Assembly: GCA_007258455.2 (NCBI GenBank)
Contig: VDFB02373365.1
Coordinates: 219,676,162 to 219,740,161, forward strand
DNA from: Sequoia sempervirens
Taxonomy: Eukaryota > Streptophyta > Pinopsida > Cupressales > Cupressaceae
Length of the DNA: 64,000 bases
Direction: 5' to 3'
Made by a program: the position numbers and the translations under genes. Below the pieces are notes generated by a model, which saw only the letters and a list, made by a program, of their open reading frames with translations, ran no database searches and was not told the DNA's origin. This document shows positions 51,055 through 61,471 of the stretch, in pieces. The first letter of the stretch is position 1. Each line of letters starts with the position of its first letter.

Positions 51055-51342
51055 ATAATTTAAACTAACAGCCTCGTTGGAAAAAAAATATGCCAACGAG
51101 TTGCCTTTTAGGTAGACGTGAGAGATGTGGGTCTCTTCACAAGATCACAACATGATTATAGTCTCTTTAATGAGTTGATCGACGTTCCAACTCAAAGCCT
51201 GATGATTGCCACACAGATAGTTAATTATGTTTAAAGAATTTCCTTCAACCCATAATTTGGAGTACCCTTTACTGATTGCATACTTGACTCTTATGAACGC
51301 AACCTCCACCTCCGTGTAGTGATTGGTTTGGATTCCCAATGG
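51055..51342 (-). pseudogene. LINE RNase H domain fragment (RVT_3 type)
   Basis: The minus-strand frame begins at the insertion edge: NHYTEVEVAFIRVKYAI (matching NxYAExxA...GlxxA), KLWVEGNSLNIINYL (matching xxLxVEGDSxxxInxL), a single stop, then CEETHISHVYLKGNSLAYFF (matching the R..N.lAd.lA end). This is the RNase H domain found at the C-terminus of plant LINE ORF2 and related non-LTR elements. The catalytic Asp in EGDS reads Asn here, and the second-helix Glu (TEVE) is present. Truncated and inactive. Confidence 0.75.
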
Positions 51343-51755
51343 TCTTGAATTTGTTTGTTAAAAATGACTTAATGTTATGAAAATGACCTAAAAACATATA
51401 TTTATAGGTAACAATACATAATTATTCATTTTTTTAACTTCACAGGCCAAAATCAATCAGAAATTCAAATTAAGTTGGTTGTTTTCCCGTTCAAAAGTGA
51501 AAAATCCCTCAAAAGGGACTAAGTCACCACCCTGGGCGACTTAGTCCCACTAGGGGTTTTTGAGGTGGGTCTTATAGAATTTGCATGATTTGAATGCTTT
51601 TTGTCAGGATTTACATGATTTGTGAGTGGAATAGGCCTTAAAGTAAAAAATAATGAGTCTTAGGGACCTATAAATGCAATTTTTAATGGGTGATTAATGC
51701 AAGGGTATCTAAAATAGGACCAAATTAAGCACAAAATTGCCTCTTTCTTCAAGAG

Positions 51756-51825
51756 TATACAATTTTTGGCAACACATTAAGCCCCCACTTTATACAATTT
51801 TTGGCAACACATTAAGCCCCCACTT
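51756..51825. repeat. 35-bp tandem duplication across LTR end and polypurine tract
   Basis: Two perfect 35-bp units beginning TATACAATTTTTGGCAACAC (51756 and 51791). Each contains the LTR terminus plus the TTAAGCCCCCACTT polypurine complement. Confidence 0.85.
51777..51791 (-). other. Polypurine tract of interrupted LTR element
   Basis: Minus-strand AAAGTGGGGGCTTAA directly before the LTR start TGTGTTG; a second copy lies in the tandem unit. Confidence 0.65.
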
Positions 51826-52591
51826 TATCACACATATGACTCTACGTGCATATGCAATCTAAAGGATTCTAAAAAATACACTTTACTTCATAAAAGGATA
51901 TTCATTGAAAAGACGAGAGAATGAAGCCACTAGTGTAGTTATCTGCAAAACCACAACATCAGGAACCACATCTTGCAACATGAATTTGTTAGTTGTCCAA
52001 AAATCCTCTTATCTAACTTCTAGAAATAAAATTAGAGGGTAGATGTATGCCCCCCTTGATTCCACTTGCTTTACAGAGGTGGAATAAATGTAGCAAACTA
52101 GCCACATCAAATAAGGAAAATCATATCATAGGACATGTCCAAGTACCATGCCACATAACAATAGACAATTGATGATGTTGGTTGTGAAATCAAGATTCCA
52201 ACACATCAAATGATGTCAAAAATGGAGTTCACTAGCACCTGTTAGGCTGCTTTGAATAAAACATAGTTTATCAACTCTAAGATAGTAAAAACCCTAATGT
52301 CATACATGAAAAGAGTGAAAAGAGTTAAAAGAGGTAAGAGTGAAGTAATTTTTCACTTACTATTTCATTTTACCTTCTTGTAGTGTGAGAGTGATGAGAG
52401 AAGATAGAAAGATGCCGAGCAGACGAGGCTACAGGCCTGCATGATCAAACGTTCTATGGGACCAGGTGGCACACAGAAAGCGTCATCACGAGATGAGTCG
52501 ATTCTACTACCTGTGCTATGTGATTATGTAATTATTTAAAGATTTTCATGCATTTCTAGGCTAATTTAGGATCTTGGAAAAAAATTCACAA
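51826..52591. other. Non-coding internal region, nothing recognised
   Basis: No open frame or repeat boundary. Presumed internal DNA of the LTR element whose 3' LTR is at 47710-51776. Confidence 0.4.
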
Positions 52592-52697
52592 GTGTCCCCT
52601 TTTTTTGCAGTGTCCCATTTGTTCACAAAGTGTCCCTTTTGTTCACAAAGTGTCCCACTTCTTCACAAAGTGTCTCGCTTCTTCGAGAAGTGTCCCA
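52592..52697. repeat. 20-bp minisatellite
   Basis: Four to five units of 20 bp (GTGTCCCATTTGTTCACAAA and variants) at 52610-52689, with degenerate units on both sides. Confidence 0.85.
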
Positions 52698-52839
52698 AAA
52701 GGGTTCTAAAGTGTCTAGGGCCTTTAGGAAAGCACACTGGAACATCTTTAGTACACTTGCATGATAAATAAAGTAAAAATTATAGATATTAGATGATTTT
52801 TAGAGCATTATTTTGTGTTTTTGATAGGTACCCACCTGT

Positions 52840-54840
52840 TCATGGCAGCATCTAGGGGTAGGCAACTGAGCTTTCTAAGAGAGTGAGCCCCATCACTTTA
52901 AACAAAGGAGACAAAGTACCTACAGGCCATAGGTATCTACTGGGCATACCTCGTGCCCCCCATGAGATACCATGATGCTATGCTAATGGTGTTATGCAAG
53001 TGTTGGGATGTAGACACATGCACATTCCACCTGCTGAAAAGTGAGATGATGATTATCCTAGAGGACGTACACTGTATTCTCTGTGTTCCTATTCAGGGAG
53101 AGTGGGTATAATTAAAGAGAGACTGCTCCTTCTACGAGTAGAAGGAAGATATGTAGTATTGTCAGTCTGATCTAGTGCATGATGAGCGAGTGAGAGGGTG
53201 GATAGACCTAGCAATGTTATTGTATTCATGAATGCTAGTGGTGAGATGGATCATGATGCATACAGTGGAACTAGTACTTGTCCCCGATGGGCAGGAAACA
53301 CACCTTGAGGGATGACTAGTGCATTTGATTCATGGAATTGCAGAGCATCGAATTGTATACACCTGAGGTGTTGTATTCTGACACATTTATATTATGATCT
53401 GTGCCAATTTGTCTTTTGGGAGGTAGAAAGCATGTTGCCCTACATGCTTCTATAGGTTTGGTGCTTGGAGCATATTACATGTACTAGACCATTCGACTTC
53501 CTATGTGCTACAACAGTGGGGTATCCTCAGGCCTTTGACTATCCTCTATGACAGTTATGGCAATATGGGGATTTACATTTTTGGGGGGTGAGATAATTCA
53601 GCTGACTAGAGGAGGATGACATCTTATGGAGACCTTATCAGTTGACACTATAGTGGTCAAATCACATGATACAATTGAAGAGACTTCAGTTAGACAAATT
53701 TTTGGTTGGCCAACATGATCACATAGTACATCCCTTCTACTATGATCGAGGCATGCAACAGTTCAGACATATTCAAAGGCCACCCAAGGCATGACCCTTT
53801 TTCAGGAGGTCAGTGTGGAGTGCCTTGAGACCGGGTCATACAATTTGTGGCTCACTCTAGAACATGTTGTTGAGAGCAGCTCCAATTTCTCATATCACAA
53901 TCAATCTCCAGTCTCCCACACAGACGAAATTAGTGTCACATGGGATTATGAGGAGTGGTGGAAGGTATCACAACTAGCTCCTATGTATGTGATGGATGAG
54001 CCTATAGGAGATGCAGGACCACTACTAGATGAAGGAGATGACAAAGAGGATAGGGCTAAGGAGACATGATACAAAGTAGTAGACATATTTATTGATGTTA
54101 TTGATGATGAGTACGATGAGGATGCAAATCCAAACTATGATGGCCAGGAGGGAGAGGAGGAGGATGAGGATGATGAGGACCAGGAGGAGGATGAGGAGGA
54201 GGAGCCACACCTGAGTGAGAGTGATGAGGCAATAGCCGAGGATCGACATGAGTGGGGAGAGCCTTCTCCCATTCGTATGACTAGATCATGAGTAGTGGTT
54301 GTAACAAGAATCAGTACCCACAGCTGTGGAGAGGCTAACACATCTTCCATGCCCCCTGCATAGGACAATGTTGATATTACTCAGTCTACGAGAGATATAG
54401 GCGGTGATATTTTATTTTATGCATGCGCTTTAGTTTTTATGCTCTTTATATATATCATGATGATGTGTATTGATTGTGTACTATTTCTACTTTGCAAGAG
54501 CAATGAGAGATTGGTTGGAACTGTACCATCAAGTAGCTATAGAGATAGTGCCAACATCCATTAACAAGGAGCAGATGGACTCAGATTATGTATCCCCACT
54601 TATTGTGGAGCAGGATCCAGAGTCGCTCAGGACATTCATGAGATTACAGGAAACATATGAGAGTCTGAGGAGATGACTCCGCTGAGCTGAGACTATAGGA
54701 TAGTCATCCCAGACTCCAGCAAAGATTGAGAGACTAGAGGCAAAGGTAGCATGGCTACAAGCTAAGAGGGAATAGATAGCAAGGGAGAATCAGCTGGCCC
54801 TCGGATGGATACAAGGCTTAGAGTTTGCACTTAGGTTCGG
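52840..54840 (+). pseudogene. Plant mobile domain (PMD) gene, decayed
   Basis: Plus-strand pieces in changing frames match the plant mobile domain (PF10536 type, found in transposons and in MAIN/MAIL1 proteins): TFHLLKSEMMIILEDV and CILCVPIQGEW (about 53018-53108), DILWRPY-like residues near 53625, and DHIVHPFYYDRGMQQF (about 53717-53765). A Glu/Asp-rich tail follows (54100-54240). After a likely intron (acceptor TTTGCAAG near 54499) comes a coiled-coil exon with MRDWLELYHQVAIEIVPTS and IERLEAKVAWLQAK, ending at a stop near 54849. Many stops lie in between. It may be cargo of the LTR element at 47.7 kb, lying antisense to it, or an independent relic. Confidence 0.7.
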
Positions 54841-54931
54841 TGGATCGTAGTCATGATCACATATGACCATCTCCTGACATCCTGACATCGGTGGATTGTA
54901 TATTTTGATGATATGTACACAAATTTTTTTG

Positions 54932-54951
54932 ATATATATATATATATATAT
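54932..54951. repeat. (AT)10 microsatellite
   Basis: Uninterrupted alternating A and T, 20 bp. Confidence 0.9.
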
Positions 54952-56280
54952 GAGCATTTGATGTTTTATTACTTTTCGTAATGTGTTTGAATGTTAAATA
55001 GTAATGTGATTAATTAAATAACCTTTGTAAGCTTATTTAACTAATATATTCATGATTTAATAAGACTTATGTGATCTAATTAAAACTTATTGCAGTTTCT
55101 TTTAGATACGACATGATGATTAAGTATGTTATGCTAAATTAAATGTATTAATGATCTAACTTATCATAACACACAAGATGAATGTGAATAGTATGAAACC
55201 TAAAGTAATTATAAAAATAAATTAAATAATCAGTTTAGTGCTCAATACCTACGTATGATTGTTTTGTCAAGAACAAAGAAATACGAAAGCATATAGGATA
55301 TAACCAAATAGCTTTAACAACATTGCTTTATCATTCATACTATTCAAAGAAATTAGACATAATACCAACACAAATGTGTGAAATTCATAGGGTCTTTGAG
55401 GGGTGTATCATCTAGCTCTATTAAGGTGTAAGTTCTGTTGATGTGTTTTTTATGTACTTTTCAACACAGGTAGTGCATAGGTACACTACCTCTCTTGAAA
55501 GACAATCTTCCATAATCAGATTGCAGAACACTATCCCAAGGTCTCTAATGTCAGGTCTTGATAGTGCTTGGAATATCTCAGTTGTTTGATGTGATTCGCT
55601 AGAATCACAAGGCGGTCTTACAGATGAGTTACAAAGCATGGGAAGTTGGGTTTGCAAATGCAGTTTTAAAGTGTTGGAAGTGAATGAACAGTGGTTGTCC
55701 ACTCAAAATAGCAAGTTGAAACTCATCAAGTTCATCTGATTTAGCTTCATGGTGATGCTTTGGGTCCTACTCTAACCAAGGATTAAAATAAACAATGAAA
55801 GAAGGGTTAAGAAAGCTATTATAATCCTAATCTATGAATGAACAGTAATAATGGTGGCTGCTAAAGTAGACAGACTTCCTAAACTGAGTTTCGCTTGACC
55901 AAGAGAAACCTATAGCTACACAAAACTAGTGCAATCTTCTAAGGACTGCAGATTTTCACATCACATACACACATCATGTATATGCAATCGAACTAAGTTG
56001 CAACAATAAAGGAAAAAGGCTCAGACTAGCTTTGCAAAGTGATTCATCATCAATGAACCACAAAAAACATGAGCTGGAAGTTCATCAAATACTAAAACAG
56101 CAAACACCATCACCACTCCTATTCAAGAAACTAACACCTAAACTAGTAGGGAAGTTGAACCATGCATACATAAAGAGAAAACTCAAAAGGAACACCCATA
56201 AATCATGCAATGTTACTATCTATTGCTGTAGAATGTCTTTACAACAGCTCTTCAACCCTTACAAATGAGAGGCAAGCCCC

Positions 56281-56289
56281 TATTTATAG
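56281..56289 (-). promoter_or_regulatory. LTR TATA box
   Basis: Minus-strand CTATAAATA followed by GGGGCTTGCC, the usual plant LTR promoter layout. Confidence 0.6.
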
Positions 56290-57065
56290 TTTTCCAAAGC
56301 CCAAATGAATGGCTAGGATCAATTTCCAACGAACGGTCCAGATTTGATTACATTAGGGTTTCACCTACCCCTCATTATCTAGCAATTTTAAAATACATTC
56401 CTTGTCTTTTCCCTGTTTTGTCATCTAGTGCTCAGGTGCTGTAGCAAATTTGTCTTGTAGCTGATTTCCCTTTTTACTATAGCAGAGACTATTTGAAGGC
56501 TGCCCTCCATCTAGTGGACTTGCAACATTTTTGATTGGATCAAACAGGTTAGTCGATGACTTGCATCAATGGATTGGTGGCCCCTAATTCAGGCGGAAAG
56601 CTCCTTAGAAATCATCATCATCTAGAAAAAGGTAGGACAACTCCCTCAATGGGCCTTTCGATAGACCTGTGGAAGGCTTCTTGACTCTTGCAAACACGAA
56701 GTGTCGTAAGTGCATTTATACATGAGTTAAGGAAAATGTCAGTCAAACCTACAAATTCCTTGCTAGATTTATCCATTCATCATCAAAAGATCCTGATATT
56801 CATATTTGGAGCTCATTTGGGCCATAAACATTAATGTGTGCTTCAAGAGTGCGAGCGCTAGAGGGTAGAAAGACGGTGGAAGAAAGCCAGAAGGTAGATA
56901 GTGGACGGAAGCCAAAACAGCTAGGAAGAAAGAAGGTTCCCAGATGTTTCCAAAATAATCGAGAAGGAAGAAGGTTCCCAGATGTTCAAAACAGCTGGGA
57001 AGGAGGCAAGCTCCTGGATGTTCAAAATAGCCAAAAAGAAGGGAGGCTCCTGGATGTTCAAAAAT

Positions 57066-57420
57066 GGCCACGGAGAGGCGGAGCCCCGGAAACGGCTACG
57101 GAGGGGCCGGGCTCCGAAGGCTAGAAGGGAGGTGGCCGCCGGATGTTCAAAACGGCCACGGAGAGGTGGAGCCCCAGAAACGGCCACGGAGGGGCCGGGC
57201 TTCGGAGGCCGGAAGGGAGGTGGCCGCCGGATGTTCCAAAACGGCCATGGAGAGGCAGAGCCCTAGAAATAGCCACGGAGGGGCCGGGCTCTAGAGGTCG
57301 GAAGGAAGGTGGCTGCTAGATGTTCCAAAATGGCCATGGAGAGGCGGAGCCCTGAAAACAGCCACAAAGGGGCCGGGCTCTGGAGGCCAGAAGGGAGGTG
57401 GCCACCGGATGTTCTAAAAT
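57066..57420. repeat. Four 88-89-bp GC-rich tandem repeats in LTR
   Basis: Units at 57066-57153, 57154-57242, 57243-57331 and 57332-57420 start GGCCACGGAGAGG and end near GGATGTTCCAAAA. Shorter related units of about 40 bp precede them (about 56915-57065). Long plus-strand frames here arise from GC richness and are not genes. Confidence 0.88.
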
Positions 57421-57838
57421 AGCAAAAGGGGGACAAAGCTCTGAAACCACCAAAACTTAACCAAACTTTGATGAAACCGTGGCAGCTCATTTACGCACTT
57501 CAAACACATCCCCGATCCAAAAAAGGTTTCCCCCAAAGTCAAAATTGAGGAAACGGGAGCGACGGGGGTCCGCAGATGTTTCCAAAACAACAAAAACAAG
57601 ACAAAAGGCAGAAAAAGGGACTGTGGACCTCATTTCTTCGTGGATTTGAATACCCCAAGTAGGTGAATTTGGGTAGGGGGTTTGATTGTTTGAAGGCACA
57701 TGACCAATTGGGCTTAGAAATGGGGCATGCAAAACAAGACAAGAGCAAAGCATCCTGTCGAAAGCAAAATAAAAGGGGGTCCCTGCCTATGGCGGGGTGT
57801 GTGTGCAAAACATGCACAACAAATGGCGATTCACTGGG

Positions 57839-57858
57839 AAAATGCTCTAGAGCATTTT
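57839..57858. repeat. Perfect 20-bp palindrome next to LTR
   Basis: AAAATGCTCTAGAGCATTTT, 17 bases inside the left LTR. Confidence 0.9.
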
Positions 57859-58094
57859 GATGACAAACTGGAATCACAAACCCAAAATCTCTAGTTTTGA
57901 CCTTCACGCCAAGGAAAACAGACCAGATGCCCAACCAAAGGATCAAAACCATTAGCCAACCCAACCTTCAGTATGCTGAAAATCCAAGTGTGTGCAATTG
58001 CATTAATTCCCATCCTTCAATTGCTATAGGAACCCAAGCTTCGTGAAGTTAAGCTACATAGTTTATTCTAACTCCAAAAGCATCTAGGACATTG

Positions 58095-58195
58095 CCTCGC
58101 TGCCAGTCAGGCATCCATAGCCCTGACGAGGTTATCGCTATGATTCTCTCGAACATTGCTCTACCGCCGGCCGGGCATCCATAGCCCCGGTAGAG
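58095..58195. repeat. Pair of hairpins with shared loop CATCCATAG
   Basis: Hairpin 1: CCTCG (58095-58099) pairs CGAGG (58127-58131), and TCAGG (58107-58111) pairs CCTGA (58122-58126), with a 7-nt left bulge. Hairpin 2: CTCTACCG (58159-58166) pairs CGGTAGAG (58188-58195), and GGG (58173-58175) pairs CCC (58185-58187), with a 6-nt left bulge. Both have the loop CATCCATAG. They lie between the Gag-like frame and the left LTR. Confidence 0.75.
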
Positions 58196-58876
58196 TTGCT
58201 CGGATACCCCTGAAAAGTTGAATTTTCTCTTTCTTTTAATTTTCAATGTTTTCTTTCTTTCTTTTTTTTTCTCTTTTTAGCTCTTTTATTTCAACCTGCA
58301 AGCATTGAAGCTCGCACTCAGTGCTTAGAATCACAATGGCGCTAGAGCAGAATTTTAGATTTTTCACTTAACTAGACTTCACAAAAGGCCCTATAATGAC
58401 CGTCAAATTCTTAAAATGTGTAAGAACTATAAGATTTCAGAATACGTCAGAGTCGGACTAAACCAACAGCTTATCCTCTTTGAATCAAACACCCAGATCA
58501 CTTGACACTAACATAAGACCTTCACCATCCACTCTAAAGACTTGATTAGAGTTTGACAAAGAAATACATAGAACAACCCCAGGCAATAAGTATGGTTGTT
58601 GTGTGCACAAATGTGCCTAGCTGAAAGCAGAGGGACCTAGAGCAAAGCAACAGCAAAGAAAAGCAAACAACCTACACAAACCAACTAACCTAAGGAAAGC
58701 AGGAAAGCAGAGTATTTACAGGAAACCTATACTACTCAAAAATGAGCTATGTACAAAGATATTTACAAAGCACTATGTTCAAGCAGGGTGATCTGACATT
58801 AGCGTTCATTGAATTTTTCAAAGCATGCACAAGCAAATAGGCAATCATTATCATTCTTAACCATGAAAATTTATCT

Positions 58877-61219
58877 TTATATTCTAAAGAAAAAAAATTC
58901 ACCATTGCAGCACTCAAGTTCAATCACGTCATCATGAAAAATCAGCAATTGAGGAGGCTCGTTGAACCCATGGTTAATCCATAAACAGGTTTGTTTTCCC
59001 TCATTCCCATAATCAAAATAATAAGTGTAGCTATGAGAAATGATATGGGAAAGGAAGGATAAAACCTGGATGTCGTCACACGGAGGTGGCAGCGTTGAAT
59101 AGTCAAGAGCAAGCACAACATCATTGATCATTGCATTGGCAGCCTCAGGCGGGCATGGTGGAGGGTGCATCACTTTGGACAGTAAGCATGAATAAGGCTG
59201 GGAGGATGGGGCAGCAAACAACTCTTTCAATCTACCAATGGGACCCACAACCTCCACTGGTTGTTCCTCGAGGAAGTACACCTCATCTGCATGGGTTTCC
59301 ATTGCCAAAACCTCTTCTTGATTGTTGTCTTCAAGGGGCAGTATGTTGTCCCATCTCCTTTCCCAGGTGTCAGCCTTATTTTCATGATGTTCAGTGTCAT
59401 GGGATGATGACATATATGAATCTATCCTATTGTAGCCATCTGAATATGAGGGAAGATCAACACCGATCATGGAAGAAGGGTTGCAAGTTGTATCTTATAG
59501 TTGATCAGGTGCTTCATCTCTGTTAGCAGCTATCTCAGGACCTCCACCTTTGTCTTCTTTTTTTTGTTGTTCATGTGTCTCATCATGACATTCACTCATT
59601 TCCTCTTGCTCACTATCGTTGTAAATGGAGAAGGAGCTCCTCTCCCAATCTGCAAACTCTAGTGCATCACTATTCAGGGGCTCAAGGAGTATGTATTCAT
59701 CACTATCATCTTCTGGGATGTGCTCTTCCTCGGCATGAGCATACCTCCGTAGTGCAGCTCCCAATGGAAATAAGTCATCAATTGATGGCACCTTGTCAAG
59801 GGGACCAAAGTCTACTACACAATTTCCCTCCAAGGGTTCGGCATAAAGCCTATCGTTCATGGTGTGCAAATGCTCTTCGAGAGGAAATTCTTGATGACTG
59901 GTGGACAACATTCCCGCTTGATCTACTTCATCGCTCGGAAGTCTGAGATTGTATTATTGTCCTTCTATTTCTACCCCAACATCCTGTTGAGGTCCACCTT
60001 TAGCCGAGTTGTCACTTGGCTCTGGCTCTTGGTCTTCTACTTCGATCCGAGCAACAAGTAGAGGAGGTTGGGCACTTGGTTGCCTTGCTTTTCCTCTAAC
60101 TTGTTTCATGGCTTCTTGGCATAGTTCACATGCGAACTCCGAGTGTGATGAATCATGAAGTCTGCACCAATTTGGCAATAGCAGCACCTCCAAATTGACT
60201 TGGTATTTTAGCTTCGACCAATCCTTTGCTAATCTGGAGACTAGTTGGTCATATCTATTCATGATCGGGTCCTCCTCATCACTTGAAAAAGAAGCATCAT
60301 GGTAAACAGCCGTAGTGAGTGGTTGCTCCTACTCCTCCAAATCTGCATTTTTAGATTCTTGATCACTGTCATTATAGATGGAGAGGTCTTCCAATCTAAT
60401 TTTTCTTATGCTTTTACCATCTCTTTCTGCTGCCCCAAGGCTTTTAGCCTCCTCTTCTTCCTGATCTTTAGCATCTTCATTGGCTGTCCCAGCATGCACG
60501 ACTGTAGACTTCATTGGTTCATCGTCACCTACCAATTGCTCTTCTTCTAGAGTGGAGGACTACCCTTGATTGGTGGAGGGAAGGCCTTCTAAATTAATTT
60601 CAATTAGATTTTCACCAAGGCACCTTGCTGTCCTAGTGAAATCTGTCTCTTCCTCCTAATTTTCAACTTCGATGTTTGCTGCTCCAACATCAACTTGTAT
60701 CGAGTTTCTTGGTTCATCTTGAATGTGCTGTCCTCCAGATGTTGACAGCTATTTTTCCTCATGGGATAGCTTCTCTTCATTGGGAGTTGGCTACTCTAAC
60801 TTGTTCAAACAACCCTTGGCTTGAGCAATGATGTTGTCACATGATGGACACATAAATTCTGAATGTGGTGCATTGTGAAATCTACACCAACTTGCCATTA
60901 GTACTTCCTCCAATCTTGGTCCATCCTTGCTGCTCAAATTTTCTTGGATCAGTTCCTTGAATGCCTTGGCTGCCATGGTTGTCAACTCTTCCTCTGGGTC
61001 TACAAGGGCTAAAGGCAGATAGATTTCCCAGAAGGGGATTTCTCCTTGCAAGACCTTTTCAATTCTGCTAAAAAAAGTCAGACACCCCAACTCGTTGTGC
61101 CTATGAGTGTAATGGATCCGACATCCATCTGCCAACGCGAATTGTTGCAACGGCTTCTTCAGTCTCTTATTCAAATGTGCATGTAACTGAGTGATGTCAA
61201 TTTGTGCATGCTACTCCAT
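58877..61219 (-). pseudogene. Gag-like ORF with three Cys-His knuckles, eight stops
   Basis: One minus-strand frame of 781 codons from ATG 61219 to the stop at 58877, interrupted by about eight in-frame stops, six of them TAG (the first at codon 3). No frameshift is needed. Three knuckle-like motifs C-x2-H-x(3,4)-H-x4-C occur: CRIHYTHRHNELGC (61082-61123), CRFHNAPHSEFMC (60848-60886) and CRLHDSSHSEFAC (60128-60166), the last two followed by a further Cys. This spacing resembles knuckles in plant Tat/Athila-type Gag. Long acidic Glu/Asp-rich linkers separate them; the C-terminal part (59470-58877) ends in an aromatic-rich segment. Position next to the PBS supports a Gag role. Function is inferred; the copy is inactive. 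Confidence 0.65.
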
Positions 61220-61353
61220 TTTGACTCAGCTTTTTTTGCCTTCAGAAATTTCTAATTTTTAGCATTGAAAGAGATCTCCCTATCTTAGATTTCTTCTTTG
61301 AAAGTGTTCTTTTTGATTTCCAACTTTCAGCTTTGTAGCCTCAACATGTCATG

Positions 61354-61370
61354 CCCTCCTTCTAGTGCCA
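61354..61370 (-). other. Second PBS-like copy
   Basis: Minus-strand TGGCACTAGAAGGAGGG, 97 bp inward of 61451, again preceded by CATCAACAGAAC as if another LTR end lay there. Confidence 0.6.
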
Positions 61371-61450
61371 GTTCTGTTGATGGCGTTAGGAGGAGGAGGG
61401 CATAAAATGAATCACTTCCAACCTTCAACCTTGTATTCCCAACTTGTCAA

Positions 61451-61467
61451 CCCTCCTTCTAGCGCTA
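61451..61467 (-). other. Primer-binding site of 8.4-kb element (mutated)
   Basis: Minus-strand TAGCGCTAGAAGGAGGG, four bases inside the right LTR. The perfect form TGGCGCTAGAAGGAGGG occurs at 30839. Confidence 0.65.
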
Positions 61468-61471
61468 GTTT

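Larger units (their letters stand above)
48808..51342 (-). mobile_element. LINE-like retroposon with RNase H and extra ORF3, 5' truncated
   Basis: Flanked by a 17-bp target duplication TCTTGAATTTGTTTGTT (48791-48807 and 51343-51359), long and typical of target-primed reverse transcription. On the minus strand it starts inside an RNase H domain, then has ORF3 (50855-49064) and a T-rich 3' region ending like the 22207-29108 element. The 5' truncation is the usual LINE pattern. No long poly(A) is kept at the 3' end. Confidence 0.8.
47710..51776 (-). repeat. LTR of solo-LTR family, interrupted by a LINE
   Basis: Starts TGAACTG and ends CAACACA on the plus strand. Removing 48808-51342 and one 17-bp target duplication leaves about 1515 bp related to the solo LTR 19556-21172, e.g. 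the shared GCAAAACCTAAGAAA region and GGGAC...GTC...ACC blocks. A G-rich polypurine tract on the minus strand adjoins the right end, so this is a minus-oriented 3' LTR with its internal region to the right. Confidence 0.75.
55436..57821 (-). repeat. LTR (probable 3')
   Basis: Matches 61472-63860 along its whole length with scattered differences. It contains the GC-rich repeat block and TATA box described separately. Confidence 0.92.

Noticed and set aside
52574..52771. 65-codon ORF across the 20-bp minisatellite
   Set aside because: Repeat unit is not a multiple of three and no homologous frame flanks it.
56834..57294. Long overlapping ORFs on both strands in the GC-rich LTR block
   Set aside because: They follow from GC richness and few stops in the 88-89-bp repeats. 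The unit length is not a multiple of three, and frames differ between the two LTRs.
58049..58246. 65-codon minus-strand ORF over the hairpin pair
   Set aside because: The frame is explained by the GC-rich hairpins and does not continue the Gag-like ORF; kept only as a structured region.
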